Made by a program: the position numbers and the translations under genes. 47,616 nucleotides of DNA, taken from Burkholderiales bacterium (GTDB lineage Bacteria > Pseudomonadota > Gammaproteobacteria > Burkholderiales > Burkholderiaceae_C). The notes beneath the pieces were generated by a model, which was not told the DNA's origin, did not search any database, and saw only the letters and a program-made list of their open reading frames with translations. This document shows, in pieces, positions 7,223 to 15,578 of this stretch (positions are counted from its first letter, which is position 1; each line of letters begins with the position of its first letter). The stretch is from contig CANCFV010000015.1 in the NCBI GenBank assembly GCA_947377275.1, positions 1 through 47,616 on the forward strand. The letters are read 5' to 3'.

Positions 7223-9031
7223 ATGAATCACATCCGTAATTTTTCGATCATTGCCCACATCGACCACGGCAAATCCACGCTGGCCGATCGCATCATCCAG
7301 CGCTGTGGTGGCTTGAGTGACCGTGAAATGGAAGCCCAAGTGCTCGACTCGATGGACATCGAGAAAGAGCGCGGCATCACCATCAAGGCGCAGACCGCAG
7401 CCCTCAGCTACAAGGCCAAAGACGGTCAGGTCTACAACCTCAACCTGATTGACACCCCGGGCCACGTGGACTTCTCTTACGAAGTCAGCCGTTCCTTGTC
7501 GGCCTGTGAAGGTGCGCTGCTGGTGGTTGACGCCAGCCAAGGCGTTGAAGCTCAAACCGTGGCCAATTGCTACACCGCGCTCGACCTCGGCGTCGAAGTG
7601 GTGTCGGTGCTCAACAAGATGGACCTGCCTCAAGCAGACCCTGAGCGCGCCAAAGAAGAAATCGAAGACGTCATTGGCATCGACGCGTCCGACGGCATCC
7701 CTTGCTCGGCCAAAACCGGCATGGGCATTGAAGAGATCCTTGAGGCCGTGGTCGCCAGGATCCCGCCGCCGCGTGGCAACCCCGATGGCCCCCTGCGCGC
7801 CATGATCGTCGACTCGTGGTTCGACAATTACGTGGGTGTGGTCATGTTGGTGCGTGTGGTGGATGGCTCCCTCAAAAAGGGCGAGCGCATCCGCATGATG
7901 GCCTCCAACGCCGTCTACCCGGCCGAACACTTGGGCGTGTTCTCGCCCAAGTCGGTCGATCGCCCTTCGCTGAACGCCGGCGAAGTGGGCTTCATCATCG
8001 CGGGCATCAAAGAACTGCAAGCGGCCAAGGTGGGTGACACCATCACGGTGGAAAAGAAGCTGCCCAACAACGCCGGCCCTGCCGAGCAAGCCTTGCCTGG
8101 CTTCAAGGAAATCCAGCCTCAGGTGTTTGCCGGCCTGTACCCGACCGAGGCCAGCGAATACGACCAACTGCGTGATGCGCTTGAAAAGCTCAAGCTCAAC
8201 GATTCGTCGCTGCGTTACGAGCCCGAAGTCTCGCAGGCGCTGGGCTTTGGCTTCCGTTGCGGCTTCCTGGGCTTGTTGCACATGGAGATCGTGCAAGAGC
8301 GCTTGGAGCGTGAGTTCGACCAAGACCTCATCACGACCGCGCCCAGCGTGGTCTACGAGGTCGAGTTGAACGGCGGCGAAGTCATCGAAGTCGAAAACCC
8401 TTCGAAGATGCCCGAGATCGCCCGGATCAAAGAGATCCGTGAGCCCATCGTCACGGTGCACCTGTACATGCCGCAGGACTACGTGGGCCCGGTGATGACG
8501 CTGGCCAACCTCAAGCGCGGCGTGCAGCTCAACATGGCCTACCACGGCCGTCAGGTCATGCTGACCTACGAGATGCCGCTGGCTGAAATCGTGCTCGACT
8601 TCTTTGACAAGCTCAAATCGGTGTCGCGCGGCTATGCCTCCATGGACTACGAGTTCAAGGAAAATCGCGCCTCAGACGTGGTCAAGGTCGACATCTTGAT
8701 CAACGGCGATCGGGTCGATGCGCTGTCCATCATCGTGCACCGTGTGCAAAGCGCGTTCCGTGGCCGTGGCGTGGCAGCCAAGATGCGCGAACACATCCCG
8801 CGTCAGATGTATGACGTGGCCATCCAGGCAGCCATTGGTGGCAACATCATCGCGCGTGAGAACATCAAGGCTCTGCGCAAGAACGTGCTGGCAAAATGCT
8901 ATGGCGGCGACGTGAGCCGCAAGCGCAAGCTGCTCGAAAAACAAAAGGCCGGTAAGAAGCGGATGAAGCAAATTGGGTCGGTTGAAGTGCCCCAAGAAGC
9001 TTTCCTGGCCATCCTTCAAGTGGAAGATTGA
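7223..9031 (+). CDS. lepA: elongation factor 4 (LepA)
   Basis: Translational GTPase that acts on the ribosome in back-translocation or subunit biogenesis. The 602-residue protein begins [19 protein letters not shown], which aligns with the conserved start of LepA and fixes the initiation codon. Switch and specificity motifs DTPGHVDF and NKMD are present, then domains II, III and V and the LepA-specific C-terminal domain ending in QEAFLAILQ. No Shine-Dalgarno sequence precedes the ATG; the eight bases before it are all T. lepB starts on the last base of the lepA stop codon, so the two are coupled. Confidence 0.97.
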   Translation: MNHIRNFSIIAHIDHGKSTLADRIIQRCGGLSDREMEAQVLDSMDIEKERGITIKAQTAALSYKAKDGQVYNLNLIDTPGHVDFSYEVSRSLSACEGALLVVDASQGVEAQTVANCYTALDLGVEVVSVLNKMDLPQADPERAKEEIEDVIGIDASDGIPCSAKTGMGIEEILEAVVARIPPPRGNPDGPLRAMIVDSWFDNYVGVVMLVRVVDGSLKKGERIRMMASNAVYPAEHLGVFSPKSVDRPSLNAGEVGFIIAGIKELQAAKVGDTITVEKKLPNNAGPAEQALPGFKEIQPQVFAGLYPTEASEYDQLRDALEKLKLNDSSLRYEPEVSQALGFGFRCGFLGLLHMEIVQERLEREFDQDLITTAPSVVYEVELNGGEVIEVENPSKMPEIARIKEIREPIVTVHLYMPQDYVGPVMTLANLKRGVQLNMAYHGRQVMLTYEMPLAEIVLDFFDKLKSVSRGYASMDYEFKENRASDVVKVDILINGDRVDALSIIVHRVQSAFRGRGVAAKMREHIPRQMYDVAIQAAIGGNIIARENIKALRKNVLAKCYGGDVSRKRKLLEKQKAGKKRMKQIGSVEVPQEAFLAILQVED

Positions 9032-10002
9032 TGAGTTTGATCACTGGTGTGTTGTACGCGGCCTTGATCGCGTACCTGGGTGGCTGGTACGCTGGTCAGT
9101 GGCAAGGCAATTTCTCCTTGCTGCTGTTCGTGCTGTCGGCGGTCACGTTCGTGTATTGGTTGGCTGAGCGCTACAAGTTCGAGCCCGAGCGCCAAGCCGC
9201 GGCTGACACGCTGCTGAAACAAGACCAGGCGCGCCGTGTTCAGCTTGCCAGCCAGGGCATTGCACAGGTCGATGGCGACGTGGCGCAGGCCCGTGACCGC
9301 ATCCTGATGCAGCCTTGGTGGCTGGACTGGACCGCGGGCTTGTTTCCGGTGATTTGCGCGGTGTTCTTCATGCGCTCGTTTTTGTTCGAGCCCTTCAAGA
9401 TCCCGTCGGGCTCCATGGTGCCCACGCTGCTGGTGGGTGACCTCATCCTGGTCAACAAATTCCACTATGGCATTCGCCTGCCTGTGATCAACAAAAAGAT
9501 CGTGCCGATCAACGATCCCAAGCGTGGCGATGTGATGGTGTTTCGCTATCCCGTCAACCCGAGCCTGGACTACATCAAACGCGTGGTCGGCCTGCCTGGT
9601 GATGAGATCGCCTACCTCAACAAGCGTTTGACCATCAACGGCACGCCGATTGAGCAAACGCCGCTGGCCGAGTTCTACGACGAAGACAGCCTGCGCTACT
9701 CTCTGCAATACAGCGAAAACCTGCTGGGTGCCAGCCACCGCATGCTGGTTGACAAAGACCGCCCGGGTTTCGTGCCGCCCCAAGCCATTGAAGATTTCCC
9801 ATTCAAGGAAAACTGCCGATACAGTGGCGAAGGCGTGGTCTGCAAAGTGCCCGCTGGTCACTATTTCATGATGGGCGACAACCGCGACAATTCGCAGGAC
9901 TCGCGCTTCTGGGGCTTTGTGCCCGACGAGAACATCGTCGGCAAGGCCTTCGTGATCTGGATGAACTTTGGTGATTTCAAGCGCGTTGGCTTGTTCAACT
10001 GA
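9031..10002 (+). CDS. lepB: signal peptidase I (LepB)
   Basis: Inner-membrane protease that removes signal peptides from exported proteins. Two or three hydrophobic segments cover residues 1-50 and about 108-124. The catalytic serine is Ser128 in IPSGSMVPTL, and the general-base lysine is Lys183 in DYIKRVVGLPGD. The later box GDNRDNSQDSRFWG is intact. Total length is 323 residues, as usual for the proteobacterial type. The ATG uses the final A of the lepA stop codon. Pairing with lepA is conserved across proteobacteria. Confidence 0.97.
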   Translation: MSLITGVLYAALIAYLGGWYAGQWQGNFSLLLFVLSAVTFVYWLAERYKFEPERQAAADTLLKQDQARRVQLASQGIAQVDGDVAQARDRILMQPWWLDWTAGLFPVICAVFFMRSFLFEPFKIPSGSMVPTLLVGDLILVNKFHYGIRLPVINKKIVPINDPKRGDVMVFRYPVNPSLDYIKRVVGLPGDEIAYLNKRLTINGTPIEQTPLAEFYDEDSLRYSLQYSENLLGASHRMLVDKDRPGFVPPQAIEDFPFKENCRYSGEGVVCKVPAGHYFMMGDNRDNSQDSRFWGFVPDENIVGKAFVIWMNFGDFKRVGLFN

Positions 10003-10040
10003 CGCGTGCTGAACAAACCATGACCGTTGGGGTGAGCAAC

Positions 10041-10424
10041 ATGTCCCGTCGTCCCTTGTCTCGTCGGCCGGCGTTTCGCCGTACCCAGTCCGGCATTTCG
10101 CTGGTAGGCCTCATTTTTTGGGGCGTTGTGGTGTCTTCGGTGGCGCTGGTCATCATGCGTGTGGCTCCGGCTTTGGGCGAATACCGCACGATCCTGTCCA
10201 TGGTCAACAAGGCGGCCAAGGATGGGGGCTCCACGGTGCCCGAAATCCGCGCTTCTTTTGACCGCTTCAAGCAGATCGAGTACGGGGTCGAGTCGATCAC
10301 GTCACGCAACCTGGACATCACCAAAGAGAACGAACAGGTGGTCATCAAATTCGCCTACGACAAGGAAATCGAATTGGTGCAGCCCGTCTATTTGCTGATC
10401 AAGTTCGAAGGCCGCTCCAAGTGA
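10041..10424 (+). CDS. DUF4845 family membrane protein
   Basis: Small protein (127 residues) with a basic N-terminus, one membrane helix at about residues 18-39 (ISLVGLIFWGVVVSSVALVIM) and a soluble periplasmic domain. It matches the pattern of DUF4845, a family almost always found between lepB and rnc in betaproteobacteria and pseudomonads; its function is not known to me. The QSGISLVGLIFW start is reminiscent of type IV pilin-like N-termini, although no prepilin cleavage glycine/Phe pair is evident. I chose the second Met because GGGGTGAG sits just upstream; an ATG 21 bases earlier is possible. Confidence 0.85.
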   Translation: MSRRPLSRRPAFRRTQSGISLVGLIFWGVVVSSVALVIMRVAPALGEYRTILSMVNKAAKDGGSTVPEIRASFDRFKQIEYGVESITSRNLDITKENEQVVIKFAYDKEIELVQPVYLLIKFEGRSK

Positions 10425-10453
10425 GCGCTTGCGCCGAGCGACATTCTTTTCTG

Positions 10454-10473
10454 CGGGCCTGTGATCAGGCCCG
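10454..10473 (+). promoter_or_regulatory. hairpin in the rnc leader
   Basis: Perfect 8-bp inverted repeat CGGGCCTG-TGAT-CAGGCCCG ending 12 bases before the rnc start, followed by a short T-rich stretch. It could be a weak terminator or an RNA structure. In E. coli, RNase III cleaves a leader hairpin of its own mRNA, so autoregulation is a reasonable guess. Confidence 0.5.
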
Positions 10474-10485
10474 ATTCATTTTCTG

Positions 10486-11286
10486 ATGGCTTCATCTTTC
10501 CGTCCTTCTGTGCACCCAACGTTTGTGGCATCACCGGCAGTGCAGGCGCTGCAGCAGCGTCTGGGGCACGACTTTGCCGACGTGTCTCTGCTGGCCCGTG
10601 CGCTCACACACAAAAGCTTTGGTGCTGACCACTACGAGCGCCTTGAGTTTCTGGGTGATGCGGTTTTGAGCCTGGGCGTGTCAGGTTTGCTTTACCGCCG
10701 TTTTGACCGCAGCGACGAAGGTGACCTGACCCGCGTGCGTGCCCACCTGGTGCGCCAAGACATGCTGCACAAGATCGCGGTACAACTGGGTTTGCCGGCC
10801 GTGCTCAAGCTCAGCGAAGGCGAGGCCAAAGGGGGCGGTGCGCAGCGCGCGTCCATCTTGGCCGATGCACTGGAGGCCATCCTCGGCGCCGTCTACCTTG
10901 ACGCTGGATTTGAGGCCGCGCGTGACCTGGTCTTGCGCTTGTTCGAGCCGTTGGTCGCTGACACCGCCCTCGAAGGCTGGAGCAAAGACGCCAAGACCGC
11001 CTTGCAGGAATGGTTGCAGGCGCGCAAGATGTCGGTGCCCGCTTACCGCATTGAAGAAGCCCGCGGGCCTGCCCATGAGCAGACCTTTGTGGTGGCTTGT
11101 GTGCTGCCTGAGGCGGACGTGATCGTGACGGGCGAGGGCTTGTCGCGCCGCGCCGCCGAGCAGGCCGCCGCGCAGTTGGCACTGAGCCGTTTGCAAGCGA
11201 TGCCAGGGCAGGGCGGGGCCAAGCGCCCCAAGACCCAGCCTGTGGTTATCACCAAAAAAGCCAAGCTGCCCAAGGGCCAGCCCTGA
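10486..11286 (+). CDS. rnc: ribonuclease III
   Basis: Double-strand-specific endoribonuclease for rRNA processing and mRNA turnover; acts as a dimer. The signature [11 protein letters not shown] lies at residues 51-61 and carries the metal-binding acidic residues; the second acidic cluster is in [14 protein letters not shown]. The dsRNA-binding domain covers about residues 175-245 ([11 protein letters not shown]...[17 protein letters not shown]). At 266 residues it is about 40 longer than the E. coli enzyme, with an N-terminal extension of about 15 and a Lys/Pro-rich C-terminal tail. era follows after 31 bases, a conserved pairing. Confidence 0.96.
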   Translation: MASSFRPSVHPTFVASPAVQALQQRLGHDFADVSLLARALTHKSFGADHYERLEFLGDAVLSLGVSGLLYRRFDRSDEGDLTRVRAHLVRQDMLHKIAVQLGLPAVLKLSEGEAKGGGAQRASILADALEAILGAVYLDAGFEAARDLVLRLFEPLVADTALEGWSKDAKTALQEWLQARKMSVPAYRIEEARGPAHEQTFVVACVLPEADVIVTGEGLSRRAAEQAAAQLALSRLQAMPGQGGAKRPKTQPVVITKKAKLPKGQP

Positions 11287-11317
11287 TTCACCGTTCACCG
11301 TCACCCCACACCGATCC

Positions 11318-12388
11318 ATGCCCAAAAAGCCCGCAGCACCTGCAACCACGCCCGCAGCCACCGAGGAGGTCAACCCCTCGCTGGACGCGATGCTGGCCAA
11401 CCTGTCCATGGCGCGCAAAAGCGGTGGCGAAGGCGGCGAGGCGGCTCCGGCCGCGCAGCGCTGCGGTTTGATTGCCATCGTGGGCCGCCCCAACGTGGGC
11501 AAGTCGACCCTGCTCAACGCACTGGTGGGGCAGAAGGTGTCCATTACCTCGCGCAAGGCGCAAACGACGCGCCACCGCATCACCGGCATCCGAACCGACG
11601 GCGACACCCAGTTCGTGTTTGTCGACACCCCCGGCTTCCAAACGCGCCACACCGTGCGCGGCACCGCCGCCTTGAACCGCAACCTCAACAAAACGGTTCA
11701 GGCCACCTTGTCGGACGTGGACGTGGTCCTGTTCCTGGTGGAAGCAGGGCGCTATGGCCCTGACGACGCCAAGGTTCTGGCCCTGTTGCCCAAAGACAAG
11801 CCGGTGGTGCTGGTGGCCAACAAGTTGGACTTGGTGCAGCGTCGCGAAGACCTGTTCCCTTGGCTGCAGACCATGCAGACGCACCACCCCTTCACCGAAT
11901 TCATCCCGCTGTCTGCCCAGAAAGAGGCCGACGCCGTGCGCTTGGCGGGCTTGTTGCGCCCCTATCTGCCCGAGCAAGGCTGGTGGTACGACGCCGAGGC
12001 CTTGACCGACCGGACCGACCGCTTCTTGGTGAGCGAGATGATCCGTGAAAAGCTCTTCCGCCTGACCGGCGACGAGTTGCCCTACACCTCTACGGTGGTC
12101 ATTGACCAATACGCCGAAGAGCCTGCTGTGCCAGCCAAGGGCAAGACCAAGGCTGCGCCAACCGCCAAAGGCTTGGTGCGAGTGGCCGCCACCATCATTG
12201 TGGAGCGTGAGCAGCACAAAGGCATGGTCATTGGCGACAAGGGCGAGCGCCTCAAGCGCATCGGCACCGAAGCCCGTACCGAGTTGGAGCGCTTGCTGGG
12301 CACCAAGGTCTTTCTGGAGATCTGGGTGAAGGTGCGTTCTGGCTGGGCCGATGACGATGCCCGCCTGCGCACCTACGGCTACGAATGA
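11318..12388 (+). CDS. era: ribosome assembly GTPase Era
   Basis: Era binds the 3' end of 16S rRNA and helps mature the 30S subunit. G1 is GRPNVGKS at residues 56-63, G3 is DTPGF and G4 is NKLD at 168-171; the KH domain is marked by [23 protein letters not shown] near the end. Length is 356 against about 300 normally. The excess is an Ala/Pro-rich N-terminal tail of about 48 residues and a Lys/Ala/Pro insert ([18 protein letters not shown]) early in the KH domain. It sits between rnc and recO, its standard neighbours, and probably shares their transcript. Confidence 0.96.
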   Translation: MPKKPAAPATTPAATEEVNPSLDAMLANLSMARKSGGEGGEAAPAAQRCGLIAIVGRPNVGKSTLLNALVGQKVSITSRKAQTTRHRITGIRTDGDTQFVFVDTPGFQTRHTVRGTAALNRNLNKTVQATLSDVDVVLFLVEAGRYGPDDAKVLALLPKDKPVVLVANKLDLVQRREDLFPWLQTMQTHHPFTEFIPLSAQKEADAVRLAGLLRPYLPEQGWWYDAEALTDRTDRFLVSEMIREKLFRLTGDELPYTSTVVIDQYAEEPAVPAKGKTKAAPTAKGLVRVAATIIVEREQHKGMVIGDKGERLKRIGTEARTELERLLGTKVFLEIWVKVRSGWADDDARLRTYGYE

Positions 12389-12425
12389 TGGGCCACCAGC
12401 GGCTTTGACCGACAGCAGCTGAGCC

Positions 12426-13226
12426 ATGGCCCGAGCCGCGCGCCCCGGCAGCATCGCCTATGTGCTGCACAGCCACGATTGGAGCGAGTCCAGCCTCATC
12501 CTGGACCTGTTCACCCGCGAGCATGGCCGGGTGGTGGCCGTGGCCAAGGGGGCCAAGCGTCCGTATTCTCAGTTGCGACCCGTGTTGATGCCCTTCCAGC
12601 GCCTGGTGCTGGGCTTTGGCGCGAAGAAGTCAGACGAGGCGGAAGTGTGGCTGCTCAGGCAGGCCGAGTGGGCCGGCGGCCCGGCATGGCCTGGGGGTGC
12701 CGCCTTGTTGCCGGGCTTTTACCTCAACGAGTTGCTGATGCGCTTGATGGTGCGTCACGACCCGCACCCTGAGTTGTTCGACGCCTACGCGCAGACCTTG
12801 CAAGCCATGGCCGACCCTGCCTTGCTGCAAGCCGCCTTGCGCGCGTTTGAAATGATCCTGTTGCGCCAACTGGGGTTCTTGCCCGACCTGTCTGTCCAGA
12901 CGGTCAATGGCGAGCCGGTTCAGTCGGGCTCGAACTACGAGTTCCACCCCGACCTGGGTGTGGTCCAAGCCCGTTGGGCAGGTGAGCCCGGCAGCGGGCC
13001 GGTGGTGCTGGCGGGCAGCACCTTGCAGGCCATCGAAGCGTGCTTGTGTCAGCGCTTTACGCGCGGCCCCGATGGGGTGTCTCGAACCGCTGTGCCAAGC
13101 TTGATGGCGGCTTGCATGCCCGCGTTGAGCGAGCTGAAAAACCTGCTGCGCACACACATTCACTATCATCTGGGATCGCAGCCGCTGCGCACCCGCCAGC
13201 TCATGATGGAATTGCCACAACCATGA
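12426..13226 (+). CDS. recO: DNA repair protein RecO
   Basis: RecO works with RecR (and RecF) to load RecA onto SSB-coated single-stranded DNA and to anneal strands. The 266-residue protein shows the N-terminal OB-fold start AYVLHSHDWSESSLILDLFTREHGRVVAVAKGAKRP, which is diagnostic of RecO, followed by the all-helical C-terminal part. No zinc-finger cysteines are evident, as in other proteobacterial RecO. The stop overlaps the pdxJ start in an ATGA. Order era-recO-pdxJ is widely conserved. Confidence 0.94.
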   Translation: MARAARPGSIAYVLHSHDWSESSLILDLFTREHGRVVAVAKGAKRPYSQLRPVLMPFQRLVLGFGAKKSDEAEVWLLRQAEWAGGPAWPGGAALLPGFYLNELLMRLMVRHDPHPELFDAYAQTLQAMADPALLQAALRAFEMILLRQLGFLPDLSVQTVNGEPVQSGSNYEFHPDLGVVQARWAGEPGSGPVVLAGSTLQAIEACLCQRFTRGPDGVSRTAVPSLMAACMPALSELKNLLRTHIHYHLGSQPLRTRQLMMELPQP

Positions 13227-14041
13227 CCTTCTCAGGCTCTCAACTGACCGCGTTCGAAGCCCCCTTGCTGGGTGTGAACATCGACCACGTCGCCACGGTG
13301 CGCAACGCCCGCGGCGGACGCTTTCCTGATCCCGTGGCCGCTGCTTTGCTGGCCGTCGAGGCCGGCGCAGACATCATCACCTTCCACCTGCGTGAAGACC
13401 GCCGCCACATCCGCGACGAAGACGTGCAGCGCCTGAAGGCCCACGTGCGCGTGCCCTTGAACTTCGAGGCCGCCGTGACCGACGAGATGCTGGACATCAT
13501 CGAACGCACCGCCCCCGAGCACGTGTGCCTGGTGCCTGAGCGCCGTGAAGAGGTCACCACAGAAGGTGGGTTGGAGGTCGCGGGGCAGCTGTCACGCTTG
13601 ACCGAGGCTTGCGCGCGCTTGAGCGCCAAAGGTTCGCGCGTGTCTTTGTTCATTGGCGCCGACCCCGTTCAGATCGAGGCCGCGGCGCGGGCGGGTGCGC
13701 CTTGTGTCGAGCTGCACACGGGGGCATTGGCCAATGCCTGGTGGGATGGCGACCAGACCGCTTTGCAGCACGAGCTTGCTCGTCTCAAAGAAGGCCTGCG
13801 CTTCGCGCGATCACTCGGGCTGCGCACGCACGCGGGACATGGCTTGGCCTTGAGCACGAACCTGCCCATCGATGACCCGCATCTGCGTCTTGACACCGTC
13901 AGCAGCACCGCTTTGGTGGCCGCTTTGCCCGATGTGGCCGAGCTGCACATCGGCCATGCCCTGATCGGCCAGTCGATGTTCGTCGGCATGCGCCAAGCCA
14001 TTGCCGACTTCAAGGCCGAAGCGATTCGGGCTCGCCGCTGA
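13223..14041 (+). CDS. pdxJ: pyridoxine 5'-phosphate synthase PdxJ
   Basis: Condenses 1-deoxyxylulose 5-phosphate with 3-amino-2-oxopropyl phosphate to form pyridoxine 5'-phosphate, the last ring-forming step of the DXP-dependent vitamin B6 route. The TIM-barrel protein begins with LLGVNIDHVATVRNARGG, a PdxJ hallmark, and contains TFHLREDRRHI, CLVPERREEVTTEGGL and the C-terminal ELHIGHALIGQSMFVGM. Length is 272, slightly above the typical 240-260 because of a 12-residue leader. The ATG sits on the recO stop. acpS follows after seven bases. Confidence 0.97.
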   Translation: MTFSGSQLTAFEAPLLGVNIDHVATVRNARGGRFPDPVAAALLAVEAGADIITFHLREDRRHIRDEDVQRLKAHVRVPLNFEAAVTDEMLDIIERTAPEHVCLVPERREEVTTEGGLEVAGQLSRLTEACARLSAKGSRVSLFIGADPVQIEAAARAGAPCVELHTGALANAWWDGDQTALQHELARLKEGLRFARSLGLRTHAGHGLALSTNLPIDDPHLRLDTVSSTALVAALPDVAELHIGHALIGQSMFVGMRQAIADFKAEAIRARR

Positions 14042-14048
14042 GCACGCC

Positions 14049-14453
14049 ATGATCGCTGGCATCGGCACCGACCTGTGTGATGTGCGCCGCATGGCCGCTG
14101 CTTTGCAGCGCCATGGTGAGCGCTTTGCCGCCAAGATCCTGGGTGATCAAGAGATGACCCAGTTTCGCCTGCGCCAAGCCAGCTCAGAGCTCGTCGGGCA
14201 GCGTTACCTGGCCAGCCGGTTTGCCGCCAAAGAAGCCTTTTCCAAAGCGATCGGTTTGGGCGTGCGCGAGCCGATGCGCTGGCGCGATTGCCAGACCCTC
14301 AACAACGAGCTGGGCCAGCCCATGCTGCAACTGAGTGGCCCGCTGGCCGAGTGGTTTGCGGCCCGCGCCTGGCGCGCCCATGTTTCCCTCTCCGACGAAG
14401 GCGACCACGCTTTGGCCTTTGTCGTCATTGACCAAACCCAAGCCGCACCATGA
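14049..14453 (+). CDS. acpS: holo-[ACP] synthase AcpS
   Basis: Transfers 4'-phosphopantetheine from CoA to the serine of ACP (Ser37 of the AcpP encoded at 1.1 kb). The 134-residue protein shows both family motifs: IGTDLCDVRRM at the N-terminus with the metal-binding Asp, and RFAAKEAFSKAIG with the catalytic Glu-Lys region. The C-terminal HVSLSDEGDHALAFVV is also typical. It is tightly packed between pdxJ and nagZ; the stop overlaps the nagZ start (ATGA). The pdxJ-acpS pairing is common in proteobacteria. Confidence 0.96.
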   Translation: MIAGIGTDLCDVRRMAAALQRHGERFAAKILGDQEMTQFRLRQASSELVGQRYLASRFAAKEAFSKAIGLGVREPMRWRDCQTLNNELGQPMLQLSGPLAEWFAARAWRAHVSLSDEGDHALAFVVIDQTQAAP

Positions 14454-15571
14454 GCAAAAAGAAGCATTCGGCCCCAGAGGCCGCGTCCGATTTTGAGTCG
14501 CCCTCTCACGCCCCCGTGGTGCTCGACATCGCCGGTTTGAGCCTCAGCGACGATGACCGTTGCCGCCTGCGCCATCCGCTCACTGGCGGCCTGATCCTGT
14601 TCGCCCGCAACTGGTCCAGCCGTGCGCAGCTCACTGCCTTGTGCGCCGAGATCAAGTCGATCCGCCCAGACATGCTGATCTGTGTGGACCACGAAGGCGG
14701 CCGCGTGCAGCGCTTCAAGACCGATGGCTTCACCCATGTGCCGGCCATGCGCAGCCTGGGCGAGATGTGGCTGAACGATGGCAAGCGAGGCGAGGGCGCC
14801 GGTGCCATGGCGGCCACCGAAGCGGCCACCGCCTGCGGCTATGTGCTGGCCAGCGAGCTGCGCGCTTGCGGTGTGGATTTGACCTTCACCCCGGTGCTCG
14901 ACCTCGACTGGGGTGAGAGTGGCGTCATTGGCGACCGCGCCTTCAGCCGCGACCCGCGTGTGGCCACCGTGCTGGCCAAGAGCGTCATGCACGGCCTGCT
15001 GCTGGCAGGCATGGCCAACTGCGGGAAGCACTTCCCTGGACATGGCTTCGTGAAGGCCGACTCGCACGTGGACGTGCCCGTGGACAAGCGCAGCCTCAAA
15101 GCCATCTTGGCCGATGACGCCAAGCCTTATGAGTGGCTGAGCACCTCGCTGACCAGCGTGATGCCCGCGCACGTGATCTACCCGAAGGTCGATGCCTTGC
15201 CCGCCGGTTTCTCGCCGCGTTGGTTGCAGGAGATCCTGCGTGCCCAACTGGGCTTCACCGGGGCCATTTTCAGCGACGACCTGAGCATGGAGGGTGCCAG
15301 CGTGGCCGGCAACCACACCCAAGGTGCGATTGCCGCTTTGAGCGCCGGCTGCGACATGGTCTTGCTGTGCAACCAGTCGCTCGATGGCGGTGCCGCGGTC
15401 GATGCGTTGCTCGATGGTTTGACCAACGGCTTGGCCGAGGGCCTGTGGGTCAGCAGCCCCGACAGCGAGGCGCGTCGCCTGGACTTGCTGCCGCAAACCG
15501 CGCCGCACACCTGGGATGACCTCATGCGCCACCCCGTCTACCACCAGGCGCTGGAAAAACTGCCTCGCTGA
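14450..15571 (+). CDS. nagZ: beta-N-acetylhexosaminidase NagZ
   Basis: Cytoplasmic glycoside hydrolase family 3 enzyme that removes GlcNAc from anhydromuropeptides during cell-wall recycling; in many bacteria its products also influence AmpC induction. The NagZ loop KHFPGHG with its essential His is visible, followed by SHVDVP; the nucleophile Asp lies in IFSDDLSMEGA. GGLILFARN and VDHEGGRVQRF near the N-terminus are equally typical. Length is 373, slightly above the E. coli enzyme, with a 20-residue N-terminal leader. It is the last gene of this run and converges on the acyl-CoA ligase with only seven bases between stops. Confidence 0.95.
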   Translation: MSKKKHSAPEAASDFESPSHAPVVLDIAGLSLSDDDRCRLRHPLTGGLILFARNWSSRAQLTALCAEIKSIRPDMLICVDHEGGRVQRFKTDGFTHVPAMRSLGEMWLNDGKRGEGAGAMAATEAATACGYVLASELRACGVDLTFTPVLDLDWGESGVIGDRAFSRDPRVATVLAKSVMHGLLLAGMANCGKHFPGHGFVKADSHVDVPVDKRSLKAILADDAKPYEWLSTSLTSVMPAHVIYPKVDALPAGFSPRWLQEILRAQLGFTGAIFSDDLSMEGASVAGNHTQGAIAALSAGCDMVLLCNQSLDGGAAVDALLDGLTNGLAEGLWVSSPDSEARRLDLLPQTAPHTWDDLMRHPVYHQALEKLPR

Positions 15572-15578
15572 ACCTCTG

